64,000 bases of DNA, taken from assembly GCF_000422565.1 (NCBI RefSeq), contig NZ_AUMA01000006.1:124001-188000 (forward strand). Reading direction: 5' to 3'. The position numbers and the translations under genes were made by a program. Below the pieces are notes generated by a model that saw only the letters and a list, made by a program, of their open reading frames with translations, had not been told where the DNA came from and made no database searches. Position 1 is the first letter of the stretch; every line of letters starts with the position of its first letter. Shown in pieces: positions 1-10,052 of the stretch. This DNA is from Desulfovibrio aminophilus DSM 12254. GTDB taxonomy: Bacteria > Desulfobacterota > Desulfovibrionia > Desulfovibrionales > Desulfovibrionaceae.

Positions 1-388
1 GGCCGATGGTCTCGCCCAGGGCCAACCCCGGGGCCACGGCGTCCAGCCAGGGCAGGACGGGCTGCTTCCGCCTGCGCGCCGCGCGCCAACCCAGCCAGCC
101 GCCCAGCATGGCGCCGCCGGAAAAGACCATGCCTCCCTCCCAAAACTGGAGGATTTCCAACGGATGTTCCAGGAAATAGGAGGGGTAGAGCAGGATGTAG
201 AGCACCCGCGCGCCGACCAATGCGCCCACGAATACCGCGAAGGCCACGTCCGGGATACAGTCCACCGGCAGTCCCCTGCGCCGGGCTTCCCGCCAGGTCC
301 AGCCGACGCCTCCGAGAAAGGCCAGGGCGATGAACACCCCGTATGTGTGAATGGTCACGAAACCCAGGTCAATGAGAACGGGATGCAT
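1..388 (-). CDS. lgt: Prolipoprotein diacylglyceryl transferase, N-terminal part
   Basis: Lgt transfers diacylglycerol from phosphatidylglycerol to the lipobox cysteine of prolipoproteins in the inner membrane. The protein starts MHPVLIDLGFVTIHTYG and continues with hydrophobic segments and the family-typical stretch around GARVLYILLYPSYF and GGMVFSGGAMLGG. About 129 residues are visible and the rest lies beyond the left edge. The ATG at 388 sits 20 nt inside the 3' end of lspA, so the two genes are translationally coupled. Lgt acts one step before LspA, which matches the shared operon. The family call is strong; catalytic residues further along cannot be checked. Confidence 0.93.
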   Translation of the reverse strand, partial: MHPVLIDLGFVTIHTYGVFIALAFLGGVGWTWREARRRGLPVDCIPDVAFAVFVGALVGARVLYILLYPSYFLEHPLEILQFWEGGMVFSGGAMLGGWLGWRAARRRKQPVLPWLDAVAPGLALGETIG

Positions 389-863
389 GCGGCTTTTTCC
401 GGTACAGCGAGATGAGCAGGCAGAAGGCGCCCAGGGTGATGGCGATGTCGGCCACGTTGAAGGCGGGCCAGTGCCAGTCGCCCACGTAGAAGTCCAGGAA
501 ATCGATGACCTCGCCGTAACGCACACGGTCCACCAGATTGCCCAGGGCCCCGCCCAGGATCAGGCCCAGACCGGTGATCAGGAAGGTTTCCTGGTCCGAG
601 GCTTGGCGCAGAAGATGGAGCATGACCCCGACAGCCAGCAGGGTCACGACCACCAGGAAGGTCGTCTGCCAAGTGATGTCCACCCGGTTCAGGAAGCCGA
701 AGGCCGATCCCTTGTTGGTCACATGAACCAAGTCGAAGAGGCCGGGGATCACGGTGCGTGACTCCCAAAGCTCCAATTTGGCCTGGACCAGGGCCTTGGT
801 GACCAAGTCCGGGATGAGGACCGCCAGGCTCAGAACCAGGGCGATGGCGTAGCGGCGTTTCAT
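369..863 (-). CDS. lspA: Signal peptidase II (lipoprotein signal peptidase)
   Basis: A 164-residue integral membrane aspartic peptidase that removes the signal peptide of diacylglyceryl-prolipoproteins. It has four hydrophobic segments and the two conserved blocks that carry the catalytic aspartates, GNLVDRV and FNVADIAI. I chose the ATG at 863, giving MKRRYAIALV, because it falls 2 nt after the ileS stop and gives the normal family length; an upstream in-frame extension would only overlap ileS. ileS-lspA is a widespread gene pair, and lgt follows here with an overlap, so the three genes form one operon. Confidence 0.96.
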   Translation of the reverse strand: MKRRYAIALVLSLAVLIPDLVTKALVQAKLELWESRTVIPGLFDLVHVTNKGSAFGFLNRVDITWQTTFLVVVTLLAVGVMLHLLRQASDQETFLITGLGLILGGALGNLVDRVRYGEVIDFLDFYVGDWHWPAFNVADIAITLGAFCLLISLYRKKPHASRSH

Positions 864-865
864 GG

Positions 866-3676
866 TCAGCCGATGGCCTTGAGCACGGCGGCGCAGCGCG
901 GGCAGACGTCCGCCGGGCCGGTCGCGCCGAGTTTCTCGGAGAACTTCCAGCAGCGTTCGCACTTGCCGCCGGGGGCCGCGTCCACGGACACCCGCAGCCC
1001 TTCCACCTCCGCGGAGACGAAGACTCCGGCCGGAGCCTCGCCGGAGTCGGCCAGAGTCACCTTGGAGACGATGAAGATTTCTTCAAGTTCTGCTTGAGAG
1101 AATCCGGACAGGGCCTTGCGGATCATCTCCGGGGCGTACAGGGTCAGGGCCGTGCTTAGGGAGTGGCCGACCTTGCCCGCCTGGCGCAACGGCTCCACGG
1201 CTTTGGACGCCTCGGCGCGAACCGCCAGGAGTGTTTCCCAGGCCGCCCGTTCCTCCGTGCCCAGCTTCGGGTCCAGGGGCTCATGGCGCAGGGCGAAGAC
1301 CGTGGGATTACCGGGGTGCAGGGCCTCGGGCAGGGCCAGGAAGGCCTCCTCGGCGGTGAAGGAGAGCACCGGAGCCATGTCGGTCAGCAGGAGCATGAGC
1401 GCCTGCCAGAGCACGGTCTGGGCCGAGCGCCGCGCTACTCCGTCGGGGGCGTCGACGTAGAGCCGGTCCTTGGTGATGTCCAGGTAGAAGGCCGAGAGGT
1501 CCGTGACGCAGAGGTTGTGCAGCGTGTGGTAGACCTTGTGGAATTCATAGTCCGCGTAAGCCTGCCGCATGGTCCGGTGGGCCTTGAGCACGAGGTCCAG
1601 GGCGTAGCGGTCCAGGGAGGGCATGTCCGCCGGGGCCACGGCCTTGGAGGGGTCGAAGTCCGCGAGGTTGCCGAGGATGAAGCGGCAGGTGTTGCGGATG
1701 CGACGATAGGCGTCCACCAAGCGGGAGAGGATTTCGTCCGAGACTCGCACATCCTCCTGATAGTTCACCGCCGAGGTCCACAAACGCAGGATCTCCGCGC
1801 CGAACTTGTCGATGATCTCCTGGGGCGCGATGGTGTTGCCGATGGACTTGGACATCTTGCGGCCCTCGCCGTCCACCACGTAGCCGTGGGTCAGCACGGC
1901 CTTGTAGGGCGGCACGCCGCGTGTGCCCACCGAGGCCAGCAGCGAGCTGTGGAACCAGCCGCGGTGCTGGTCCGAGCCCTCCAGGTAGAGGTCGGCCGGG
2001 AAGGAGGTGTCGTCCCGGGTCTCCAGCACGGCCGCGAAGCTCGTGCCGGAGTCGAACCAGACGTCCAGGATGTCGGTCTCGCGACGCCAGTGGGAGCCGC
2101 CGCACTTGGGGCATTTCAGATCCTGGGGGATGACCTCGGAGTCCGGGGCCTCGAACCACCAGTCGCAGCCCGTGGGATGGGCCTGGAAGTGCGCGACCAC
2201 CTTGTCCACCCATTCGGGGCCGAACCAAGCTTCGTCGCAGTCCTCGCAGATGAGGGCCATGATGGGCACACCCCAGTTGCGCTGGCGGGAGATGCACCAG
2301 TCGGGCCGGAATTCGATCATGTTCGAGATGCGTTCCTCACCCCAGGAGGGAACCCAGCGCACCCGCTTGTGGATGGCTTCCAGGGCCTTGGCGCGTAGAT
2401 CGTTGGCCTGCATGGAGATGAACCACTGGGTGGTGGCCCGGAAGATGACCGGCTCCTTGCAGCGCCAGCAGTGCGGATAGGAGTGGCGGATATTTTCCTG
2501 GAGCAGGAGGTGGCTGTTCTCCTTGAGTTTTTCGATGACCTTGGGATTGGCCTCCATGACCTGAAGCCCGGCGAAGAACTCCACCGTGGGCAGGAAGCGG
2601 CCGCTGTCGTCCAGGGGCGAAAGCACCTCCAGGCCCCGGCGCATGCCGGTCTCGTAGTCCTCGCGGCCGTGGCCCGGGGCGGTATGCACGAGGCCCGTGC
2701 CCGAGTCCAGGGTCACATAGTCGGCGGTCACGACCGGCGAGGGCCTGTCATAGAAGGGATGCCGAGCGACCAGACCGTCCAGGCGGCTGCCGGGAACCTC
2801 CGCCAGGACCGTGCGTTCGGTCCAGCCGAAGGCCTCGGCGCAGACCGGCACCAGACGCGAGGCCAGGACGTAGACATCGCCGCCGACCTTCACGAAGGAG
2901 TAGTCGAATTCCGGATGCACGGCCACGGCCATGTTCGACGGCAGGGTCCAGGGCGTGGTGGTCCAGATGGCGGCGTACGTCCGGGCCGGGTCGGCCTCGG
3001 GCAGGATATCGCGGACCTTGGGGTCGGTAAGCGGGAAGCGCACGAAGACCGAGGGCGAGGTGTGGTCCGCGTACTCGACCTCGGCCTCGGCCAGGGCGGT
3101 GTGGCAGGAGCAGCACCAGTGCACGGGCTTCTTGCCTCGGTAGACGGAGCCCTTGGCCATGAAGCGCCCCAGCTCGCGGGCCGTGGCGGCCTCGTAGACC
3201 GGGGCCATGGTCATGTAGGGCCGGTCCCAGACGCCGAACACGCCCAGGCGCTTGAACTCCCCGCGCTGCACCGAGAGCCACTTGGCGGCGTATTCGCGGC
3301 AAAGCTTGCGGATCACCGCCGCGGGCAGTTCCTTTTTCTTCTTCTTGAGTTCCAGCTCGACCTTGTGCTCGATGGGCAGGCCGTGGCAGTCCCAGCCGGG
3401 CACATAGCCCGCATGGAATCCCTGCATGTTGCGGGACTTGACCACCATATCCTTGAGGATCTTGTTCAGGGCGGTGCCCATGTGAATGTTGCCGTTGGCG
3501 TAGGGCGGACCGTCGTGGAGCACGTATTCCGGGCGGCCTTCGTTGGCGGCCAGCATGAGGGCGTAGGCGTCCAGCTCTTCCCAGCGCTTGAGCATCTCGG
3601 GCTCACGCTGTTTGAGGTTGGCCTTCATGGGGAAGGCGGTCTGGGGCAAACGCAGGGTCGCTTTATAGTCGCTCAT
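866..3676 (-). CDS. ileS: Isoleucyl-tRNA synthetase
   Basis: A 936-residue class I aminoacyl-tRNA synthetase that charges tRNA-Ile. The HIGH-type motif is [18 protein letters not shown] near the N-terminus, and the KMSKS loop appears as [10 protein letters not shown]. The editing domain includes the TTPWTLPSN stretch. The C-terminus has a four-cysteine zinc site (CERCW and CPRC). The start at 3676 gives [12 protein letters not shown]; an open extension upstream is arginine-rich and unlike the family. It is the first gene of the ileS-lspA-lgt operon, and a 415-nt divergent intergenic region separates it from the next gene. Confidence 0.98.
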   Translation of the reverse strand: MSDYKATLRLPQTAFPMKANLKQREPEMLKRWEELDAYALMLAANEGRPEYVLHDGPPYANGNIHMGTALNKILKDMVVKSRNMQGFHAGYVPGWDCHGLPIEHKVELELKKKKKELPAAVIRKLCREYAAKWLSVQRGEFKRLGVFGVWDRPYMTMAPVYEAATARELGRFMAKGSVYRGKKPVHWCCSCHTALAEAEVEYADHTSPSVFVRFPLTDPKVRDILPEADPARTYAAIWTTTPWTLPSNMAVAVHPEFDYSFVKVGGDVYVLASRLVPVCAEAFGWTERTVLAEVPGSRLDGLVARHPFYDRPSPVVTADYVTLDSGTGLVHTAPGHGREDYETGMRRGLEVLSPLDDSGRFLPTVEFFAGLQVMEANPKVIEKLKENSHLLLQENIRHSYPHCWRCKEPVIFRATTQWFISMQANDLRAKALEAIHKRVRWVPSWGEERISNMIEFRPDWCISRQRNWGVPIMALICEDCDEAWFGPEWVDKVVAHFQAHPTGCDWWFEAPDSEVIPQDLKCPKCGGSHWRRETDILDVWFDSGTSFAAVLETRDDTSFPADLYLEGSDQHRGWFHSSLLASVGTRGVPPYKAVLTHGYVVDGEGRKMSKSIGNTIAPQEIIDKFGAEILRLWTSAVNYQEDVRVSDEILSRLVDAYRRIRNTCRFILGNLADFDPSKAVAPADMPSLDRYALDLVLKAHRTMRQAYADYEFHKVYHTLHNLCVTDLSAFYLDITKDRLYVDAPDGVARRSAQTVLWQALMLLLTDMAPVLSFTAEEAFLALPEALHPGNPTVFALRHEPLDPKLGTEERAAWETLLAVRAEASKAVEPLRQAGKVGHSLSTALTLYAPEMIRKALSGFSQAELEEIFIVSKVTLADSGEAPAGVFVSAEVEGLRVSVDAAPGGKCERCWKFSEKLGATGPADVCPRCAAVLKAIG

Positions 3677-3912
3677 GGCGAATCGTGCCTCCGTGGCAGG
3701 GAATGGCCCGGACGGGTCGGGCTTGGAGCGCGATAGATTGGAACAAGGCGCATCGGAAGTCAAGAATATGGAGCTGGTCGCCGATGTCGCGGAATGTCGT
3801 GGCCTTCTTTTTGTCCTGCAAAAAGGAAGGGATGCGCCGGGACGGCCTGCGCCCGGCAGACACAAGGCTTCGTCTTCACCGGAAAGAAAGGAGTTTTATC
3901 TGATTGGAGGTT

Positions 3913-3928
3913 TGGCACGGGTTCTGCT
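3913..3928 (+). promoter_or_regulatory. Candidate sigma54 (-24/-12) promoter
   Basis: The sequence TGGCACGGGTTCTGCT has GG and GC exactly 10 nt apart and matches the TGGCACG-N4-TTGCW consensus except for one T of the -12 element. It would start transcription near 3938, toward the c-di-GMP gene whose start codon is at 4092. This is a sequence match only. Confidence 0.5.
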
Positions 3929-3971
3929 TTTCCCTCAGCGATTCCTCCCGTGTTTCCTCTCTCCTCCGTGC

Positions 3972-3993
3972 AAAGGGGCCTTCGGGCCCCTTT
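3972..3993 (+). other. Stable UUCG-tetraloop hairpin in the 5' leader
   Basis: A 9-bp perfect stem (AAAGGGGCC with GGCCCCTTT) is closed by a C(TTCG)G tetraloop. It lies about 34 nt after the expected start site of the sigma54 promoter and about 100 nt before the next gene. There is no clear T-run on either strand, so it may be a leader structure or a weak terminator. Confidence 0.4.
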
Positions 3994-4091
3994 CATTCAT
4001 GCGGCGACAGTTTTTTCGAAAATCATTCCCCGATAGCCGCGAATCGTGTAAGACTGAAGCGGAAAAACCACGGACCCTGGGCGGCGCATTC

Positions 4092-6269
4092 ATGGGAAGC
4101 GGCAAGACTCCTATTCTGGCGGTCGATGATGAGCGTATGAACCTGCGTCTCCTGCAGGGGATGCTCAAACCTTTCGGCCTGGAGTTTCTTTCGGCCCAGT
4201 CAGGGCTGGAAGCCCTGAGCATCGCCAAAAGCAGGGATCTGGCCCTGATCCTTCTGGACGTCATGATGCCCGGCATGGACGGTTTCCAGGTGGCCGAGGC
4301 CCTGCGCGGCGACCCCGTCACGCGGCACATCCCGATCATCTTCGTCACGGCCATCAACAAGGAGCAGAAGCACGTCTTCCGGGGCTACGAGCTGGGGGCG
4401 GTGGATTACCTGTTCAAACCCGTGGAGGCCGAGGTGCTCTGCGGCAAGGTCAGGGTTTTCGTGGAACTGCATCGCCAGCGGCAGGCGCTGGAGGAGGCCT
4501 CCCGCCAATTGTTGCGGAGCGTGGAGGAATTGCGGGTTTCCAAGGCGGCCTTGGAGGAATCCGAACTGCGCTACCGCACGGTGGCGGACTACAACCACGA
4601 CTGGGAGTCCTGGATCGGCCCCGACGGCCGGGCGCTTTACGTGAGTCCGTCCTGCGAGAGAATTTCCGGCTACCCGCCCGGCGTGTTCCAGGAAGATCCC
4701 GAATTTCTGCATACCATCGTAACCCCTGACGATCGCGATACGATACGGCGTTTCCTGGGGGATTCCCGAGCCGAGACGCTGGACTTCCGGATCAGGAATC
4801 GAGACGGCGAACAGCGTTGGCTGAACGTGGTCCGTCGGGAGATTCCCGGTCGGGAGAACGGGGGCAGCCTGGGCTGGCGGCTGTCCATGCGCGACATTAC
4901 GGCCCGCAAGGAAGCGGAACTGCAGCTGCGGCATCTGGCCCTGCACGATCCGCTCACGGGACTGGCCAACCGAACCCTGCTTCTGGACCGTACGAGTCTG
5001 GCCTTGGAGCGCCTCAAGCGCGGGCGGAAAAACATGGCGGGCCTCGTCTTCCTGGACTTGGACCGGTTCAAGGTCGTCAACGATAGTCTGGGGCACGCTC
5101 GCGGCGACCTGCTGTTGGTGGAAGTGGCCCGGCGCATTCAAGCGTGTGTGCGCGGCGTGGATCTGGTGGCCCGCTTCGGCGGGGACGAATTTATTTTGCT
5201 GTTGGAGGAGTTGGAGTCGCCTCGGGAGGCCATCCACGTGGCCAAGCGGGTGCGCGACGCCATGCGCAAGCCCTTCGTGATCGACGGCCATGAGATCACC
5301 ACCTCCGCCAGCTTGGGACTTGTCCTGGCCGTCGATGGCGACGTCGGCGCCGAGGAGTTGATCCGCCACGCCAACATCGCCATGTACAAGGCCAAGGAGT
5401 CGGGCAAGAACCGTTTCCACGTCTTCAACGAGCGCATGCTGGAGCAGGCCGTGGCGGCCCTGCGGCTGGAGAATGATCTGCGGCGGGCCATCCGGCGCGG
5501 CGAATTTCATTTGGCGTTTCAGCCCATCGTCTCGCTTGGTGACGGTCGCCTGGGCGGCTTCGAGACCCTGCTGCGCTGGAATCATCCCCGCCGGGGGGCG
5601 GTGTCGCCGGCGGATTTCATCCCCGTGGCCGAGGAGACGGGCATGATCATCGAGTTGGGGCAGTGGGTTCTGGACCAAGCCTGCGGGGTCATGCGACGCT
5701 GGCAGCAAGCCAATTCCCATGCCGGGAATCTGAGCTTGGCGGTGAACGTCTCGGCGCGGCAGTTCGCCAAGTCCGGCCTGGCCGACGACGTGCTGCGGGC
5801 CGTGGGCGTCTCGGGACTCGCGCCGGAAAGCCTCAAGCTGGAGATTACCGAAACGGCCATCATGGACAATCCGCGCAACTCGGTGCAGAAGCTGCATCGG
5901 CTGCGTCAGGACGGCATCCGTTTCAGCATCGACGACTTCGGCACGGGATATTCCTCCCTGGGCTACCTGCAGAAGTTTCCCCTGGACGATCTGAAGATCG
6001 ACTTGTCTTTCGTGCGGGTCATGGAGTCCTCGGCGGAAAACCTGGAGATCGTGAGGACCATCATCGGCCTGGCCCACAACCTGGGGCTTTCGGTGGTGGC
6101 GGAAGGAATCGAGAGCGCGGCCCAGCGGAACATCCTGGCCGAACTCGGCTGTGAGTACGGTCAGGGCTATCTGTTCTCGCGGGCCGTGCCGGAAGCCGAG
6201 GCCGAGGCCTGGGTGCGCTCAGGGGAGCGGTTCAGCGAGGCTGGCCGTCCACGTACAGGTAACGCTTGA
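4092..6269 (+). CDS. REC-PAS-GGDEF-EAL cyclic-di-GMP signalling protein
   Basis: A 725-residue cytoplasmic protein with domains in this order: receiver (about 6-125, phospho-acceptor D56, K109), PAS (about 155-275), diguanylate cyclase GGDEF (about 280-445, GGDEF at 363-367) and EAL phosphodiesterase (about 465-715). An RxxD inhibitory site (R354-D357) lies five residues before GGDEF, and the cyclase signature is intact. The EAL motif reads ETL (491-493), a tolerated variant, and DDFGTGYSS and KIDLSFV are present, so both activities are possible. The start at 4092 places MGSGKTPILAVDDE at the receiver domain. The 3' end overlaps the convergent acyl-CoA synthetase by 38 nt. Its input kinase is unknown. 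Confidence 0.93.
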   Translation: MGSGKTPILAVDDERMNLRLLQGMLKPFGLEFLSAQSGLEALSIAKSRDLALILLDVMMPGMDGFQVAEALRGDPVTRHIPIIFVTAINKEQKHVFRGYELGAVDYLFKPVEAEVLCGKVRVFVELHRQRQALEEASRQLLRSVEELRVSKAALEESELRYRTVADYNHDWESWIGPDGRALYVSPSCERISGYPPGVFQEDPEFLHTIVTPDDRDTIRRFLGDSRAETLDFRIRNRDGEQRWLNVVRREIPGRENGGSLGWRLSMRDITARKEAELQLRHLALHDPLTGLANRTLLLDRTSLALERLKRGRKNMAGLVFLDLDRFKVVNDSLGHARGDLLLVEVARRIQACVRGVDLVARFGGDEFILLLEELESPREAIHVAKRVRDAMRKPFVIDGHEITTSASLGLVLAVDGDVGAEELIRHANIAMYKAKESGKNRFHVFNERMLEQAVAALRLENDLRRAIRRGEFHLAFQPIVSLGDGRLGGFETLLRWNHPRRGAVSPADFIPVAEETGMIIELGQWVLDQACGVMRRWQQANSHAGNLSLAVNVSARQFAKSGLADDVLRAVGVSGLAPESLKLEITETAIMDNPRNSVQKLHRLRQDGIRFSIDDFGTGYSSLGYLQKFPLDDLKIDLSFVRVMESSAENLEIVRTIIGLAHNLGLSVVAEGIESAAQRNILAELGCEYGQGYLFSRAVPEAEAEAWVRSGERFSEAGRPRTGNA

Positions 6270-8082
6270 TCTTCTGGGTCGGAGTCTTCTCGAAGGGCTC
6301 CGGCTGCTCGATGATCCGATGCAGGCGGCAGAAGGACGAGACCTTTTCGTTCACGCCCCGGCGCAGCTCTTCCAATAGTTCCCCGATGCGTTTTCCGGCC
6401 TCGGATTCGGTGAGGCCCCGCACCCCGAAGCGGGCGTCCAGGTAGTCGTAGTCCAGGTGGATGCGCGCCAGAAGCCGCTCGCCCTGGGAGAAGACCAGGG
6501 ATTCCAGGACATAGGGCCACTGGCAGAGTGTGCTCTCAATTTCTTCGGGGTAGATGTTCTCGCCGCTGGGGCCGAGAATGACGTTCTTGAGCCTTCCCCG
6601 GATGGAGAGATAGCCATCCTGGTCCAGCAGTCCCAGGTCGCCGGTGCGCAGCCAGCCGTCGGGCGTGAAGGTTTCCTCGGTGATGGCCGGGGCCTTGTAG
6701 TAGCCGCGCATGACGTTGGGCCCGCGCACGAGGATTTCTCCGACCTCGTCGGGCGAGGGCGCGTCAATGCGGATTTCCACGCCGGGCAGGGCCGTGCCGC
6801 AATGCCGGTAGCGGACCTTGTCGGGCATGACGCCCGAAACCAGGGGAGAGCATTCCGTGAGGCCGTAGCCCACGCTGTAGGGGAAGCGGGAATCGCGCAG
6901 GAAGGCCTCCACCTCGGGAGCCAGGGCCGCGCCGCCGATGCACATGCAGCGCAAGGCGCCGCCGAAGGTCTCGAACAGCTTGCGCCCGGCGGCCTGGAAG
7001 AGCTTTCGCCGGGTGAAGCCGATCTTGAGCAGGCCGCGCAGGGCCGCGTTCTTCAGCAGCGCGGGCAGGATGCGGTTGCGGTAGATCTTTTCGATCACCA
7101 GCGGCACGCAGAGCAGGAACGTTGGGCGGATTTTCTGCAGGGCCGGAAGCAGGATGGCCGGGGTCGGCGGCTTGGCCAGGTAGCTCACCGAGGCGCCGCA
7201 CGACAGCGGCAGGACCAGACCCAGGGTGCATTCGAAAGTGTGCGACAGCGGCAGGATGGAGAGCATGCGGTCCTGGTCCGTGATTCCCGCCAGGTCGGCG
7301 GAGCCCAGGGCGTTGGAGACGATGTTCCGGTGCGTGAGCATGACGCCCTTGGAGTTGCCCGTGGTGCCCGAGGTGTAGATGATCGCCGCCAACTCGTCGG
7401 CCGGAGAGCCCTCGTCTCCTGATTCACGGACGCGATTGGCGGCGCGCAACGCGGCATCCTTGATCTTGCCGAATTCCTTACGTCCGGCATTGATGACCTT
7501 GCGCAGCTTGTCGGCCGAATTGACGGGAACGTCTTCACCCGCTTCGGCGGAGTGCTCCTTCTCGCCGCGATCGATGCGGTTGTGGCGTGTATTTTCTTTT
7601 ATTCTGCCGATCTCCTTGGCCGCGCGCTTGACCAGTCCCTTGAGGGGACCGCTGCCGGGGTCGCTGATGAGCGAGAGGTCGTCCAGGAGGATGCGTACGC
7701 GCAAGGCCTCGAGCTCGCCGTCGTCCAGCTTGCAGGCCAGGCGTCTGGAGACGAAGACCGCCGAGCATTCGGCGTGGCGCAGGATGTGATGCACGGCGCT
7801 CTGGTGAAAATCCGGCAGAATGGGCACGGCCACCGCGCCGATCCGGGCGATGGCGAAGTAGGCCACGCCCCAGTTGGGCATGTTCTCGGCCAGAAGGGCC
7901 ACGCGGTCGCCGGTCCCGATGCCGTGAGCGTCCAGGAGTTCAGCCGTTTCGCGGACCCGTTCGCCCAGTTCGGCATAGGTCATGACCGGTCCGTCCACCA
8001 CGGACAGGGCGGGTCTGTCGGCGTGACGCTCCACGCTGCGTTCGAGAACCTGCTTCAGGGTCAGGGCTTCCGTGGCCTGCAC
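6232..8082 (-). CDS. AMP-dependent (long-chain acyl-CoA type) synthetase
   Basis: A 616-residue ANL-superfamily enzyme, probably activating fatty acids to acyl-CoA via acyl-AMP. The phosphate loop YTSGTTGNSKG lies at about 237-247. The family motifs YGLTECSPLV, GWLRTGDLG and ENIYPEEIE follow, and a C-terminal TQKIKRY supplies the catalytic lysine. A charged insertion at about 150-228 (many Lys, Arg and Glu) precedes the phosphate loop and is longer than in most homologues. It starts at a GTG preceded by AGGAGG. The substrate cannot be fixed from sequence. The ModE-like gene lies 103 nt upstream on the same strand. Confidence 0.9.
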   Translation of the reverse strand: MQATEALTLKQVLERSVERHADRPALSVVDGPVMTYAELGERVRETAELLDAHGIGTGDRVALLAENMPNWGVAYFAIARIGAVAVPILPDFHQSAVHHILRHAECSAVFVSRRLACKLDDGELEALRVRILLDDLSLISDPGSGPLKGLVKRAAKEIGRIKENTRHNRIDRGEKEHSAEAGEDVPVNSADKLRKVINAGRKEFGKIKDAALRAANRVRESGDEGSPADELAAIIYTSGTTGNSKGVMLTHRNIVSNALGSADLAGITDQDRMLSILPLSHTFECTLGLVLPLSCGASVSYLAKPPTPAILLPALQKIRPTFLLCVPLVIEKIYRNRILPALLKNAALRGLLKIGFTRRKLFQAAGRKLFETFGGALRCMCIGGAALAPEVEAFLRDSRFPYSVGYGLTECSPLVSGVMPDKVRYRHCGTALPGVEIRIDAPSPDEVGEILVRGPNVMRGYYKAPAITEETFTPDGWLRTGDLGLLDQDGYLSIRGRLKNVILGPSGENIYPEEIESTLCQWPYVLESLVFSQGERLLARIHLDYDYLDARFGVRGLTESEAGKRIGELLEELRRGVNEKVSSFCRLHRIIEQPEPFEKTPTQKIKRYLYVDGQPR

Positions 8083-8185
8083 TCGCTCCTCCTCACTCGA
8101 CGGGTCGGTGGGGTATAGCAGAGGAATTCCTTGAGCGGAACCCGTCGGCCGGGGCCTTGCCGGGCAGGGAAAAAAGGGCGGGGGA

Positions 8186-8560
8186 TCAGTCGGAGGGGGT
8201 GCCCCGGTAGGGCCTGGCCGGCCAAGGGAAGATTTCGCGGGCCTTCTCCAGCGCGGCTTGCTCCACGGAGTCGAACCAGCGGCGGAACATGTCCTTGAGC
8301 ATCCGGCCGTCCTCGGTGAGTTCGTAACCCGCCTTGTTGCTGCCTCGGGTCTGGACCAGGCGCACGCCGAGGACGTCCTCGCTTTGCTTCAGTTTCCCCC
8401 AGGCCGCGCGGTAGGAGATGCCCATGGCCTCGGCCGCGGCCTTGAGTGAGCCGTGCCGGTCGATCTGCTCCAGAAGCTGGGCCCGGCCGGAGCCGAAGAA
8501 GACGCCGTCGTCGGTGTCCAGCCAGAGGTGCAGGCGAATGGTGGGGATGTTTTCCTTCAT
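8186..8560 (-). CDS. ModE-type winged-helix regulator without molybdate-binding domain
   Basis: A 124-residue protein matching the N-terminal DNA-binding half of ModE/LysR-type winged helices: LLEQIDRHGSLKAAAEAMG followed by SYRAAWGKLKQ. The C-terminal molbindin (TOBE) domains of full ModE are absent, so it may not sense molybdate itself. Short ModE-like proteins are common in sulfate reducers, often near oxyanion or metal genes. It could be co-transcribed with the acyl-CoA synthetase downstream. The target is unknown. Confidence 0.85.
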   Translation of the reverse strand: MKENIPTIRLHLWLDTDDGVFFGSGRAQLLEQIDRHGSLKAAAEAMGISYRAAWGKLKQSEDVLGVRLVQTRGSNKAGYELTEDGRMLKDMFRRWFDSVEQAALEKAREIFPWPARPYRGTPSD

Positions 8561-8672
8561 GGTGTGCGGCGTCGGCTTGTTCCGTATTTTCTTATGTCAA
8601 TTTGGGCAGAATGATCAAGGCGGAAATATGCTCCCGCCGCCGCTCGGGCATGCATCGTCGCGTGTTTTCAGA

Positions 8673-10052
8673 TCAAGCCTTCCCTGACGTATCTTCCAGG
8701 TTGAATTTCTTGACCTTGCGCCAGAGCGAGGCCCGGTCGATGCCCAGGATGCGGGCCGCCTGGGTGCGGTTCCCCCCGGCCTGTTTCAGAACCCAGGCGA
8801 TGTATCGCTTCTCGTTCTCCTCCAGGGTCACGGGTTCGGAGAATCCGGGGCGGGCCACGCGCACCGCCGTCTCGCGCAGGTCTTCGGGCAGGTGTCTGGG
8901 CTCCACCACGCCGTCCTCGGCCAGAATCACGGCCCGCTCCAGGATGTTTTCCAGCTCTCTGACGTTGCCCGGAAAGGCATAGCGCGAGAGAATTTTCGGA
9001 ACATCCGGGGCCAGGGTCGGCTGGGGTTTGTCCATCATGCGCGCGGCCTTGGCCAGGAAGAACTGGCAGAGCAGGGGGATGTCCTCGAGACGCTCGGACA
9101 GCGGCGGCACGAGCAGGGTGATCACATTCAGCCGGTAATAAAGATCCTGACGGAACCGCCCGGCCTCGACCTCGTGTTTGAGGTCGCGGTTGGTGGCGGC
9201 CACGAGGCGCACGTCAACGGGCACGTCATCGGTGCCGCCCACGCGGCGGATGACGCGTTCCTGGATGGCCCGCAAGAGCTTGACCTGCATGGGCATGGAC
9301 ATCTCGCCCATCTCGTCCAGGAAAAGGGTGCCGCCGGGCGCGGACTCGAACAGGCCCTTCTTCATCCGTTGCGCTCCGGAGAAGGCTCCGGCCTCGTGTC
9401 CGAACAGCTCGTTTTCCAGGAGATCCTCGTTGAAGGCCCCGCAGTTGATGGCCAGGAAGCGGGCCTCGGCTCGGCGGCTCAAAAGATGCAGGGTGCGGGC
9501 CACCAGTTCTTTGCCCGTGCCGGTTTCGCCCAGGATGAGCACGGTGGAATCCGTGGGCGCCACCTGGGCGATGGCCTGCTTGAGCCGCCGCACGGGTGGG
9601 GAGTCGCCGATGATCGGCAGGGGCTCGGAGCGTTCGCGCATGCATTCGCGCAGTTCCCGGACCTCCTGGCGCAGACGCCGCTTCTCCAGGGCCTTCTGGA
9701 CCAGCAGGCGGGCCTCTTCGAGCTGGTAGGGCTTGGCCAGGTAATGATAGGCCCCCCGGCGCATGGCCTCAACGGCCGTCTCCACCGTGGGATAGCCGGT
9801 GACCACCAGGACTTCCGTGTCCGGCCAGAGCTCCTTGGTCCGTTTGAGTACGGCCAAACCGTCCACTCCTTCCATCATGAGATCCGTGAGCACCAGATCG
9901 AACTCGTTCTTCTCCAGTTCGGCCAGGGCCTGGCGGCCGTCGTCGGCCTGGCTCACTTGGCAGCCCATGCGGCCGAGCACATGGGCCAGATTCTTGCGGG
10001 CGATGGGTTCATCGTCCACCACCAGAACCAGGGAGGGAATATCTCGCATCAC
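8673..10052 (-). CDS. Sigma54-dependent NtrC-family response regulator
   Basis: A 459-residue activator with a receiver domain (phospho-acceptor D57), an AAA+ sigma54-interaction domain (Walker A GETGTGKE at about 175-182) and a C-terminal Fis-type helix-turn-helix ending NRTQAARILGIDRASLWRK. The sigma54-contact loop reads GAFSGA instead of GAFTGA, a conservative change. The start is GTG at 10052 or ATG at 10049; both overlap the kinase stop codon, so the genes are coupled. It is the output of the kinase and Lon genes before it. The sigma54 promoter and direct repeats at 13.5-13.74 kb are its likely target. Confidence 0.96.
   Translation of the reverse strand: MMRDIPSLVLVVDDEPIARKNLAHVLGRMGCQVSQADDGRQALAELEKNEFDLVLTDLMMEGVDGLAVLKRTKELWPDTEVLVVTGYPTVETAVEAMRRGAYHYLAKPYQLEEARLLVQKALEKRRLRQEVRELRECMRERSEPLPIIGDSPPVRRLKQAIAQVAPTDSTVLILGETGTGKELVARTLHLLSRRAEARFLAINCGAFNEDLLENELFGHEAGAFSGAQRMKKGLFESAPGGTLFLDEMGEMSMPMQVKLLRAIQERVIRRVGGTDDVPVDVRLVAATNRDLKHEVEAGRFRQDLYYRLNVITLLVPPLSERLEDIPLLCQFFLAKAARMMDKPQPTLAPDVPKILSRYAFPGNVRELENILERAVILAEDGVVEPRHLPEDLRETAVRVARPGFSEPVTLEENEKRYIAWVLKQAGGNRTQAARILGIDRASLWRKVKKFNLEDTSGKA

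Larger units (their letters stand above)
3677..4091. other. Divergent intergenic region between ileS and the GGDEF-EAL gene
   Basis: This 415-nt non-coding stretch contains the candidate sigma54 promoter at 3913 and a UUCG-capped hairpin at 3972, both entered separately. I looked for a T-box-like leader for ileS on the minus strand and did not recognise the conserved T-box sequence. Nothing else is identifiable. Confidence 0.5.

Noticed and set aside
3677-3900. T-box leader for ileS
   Set aside because: The conserved T-box sequence and antiterminator are not found on the minus strand.
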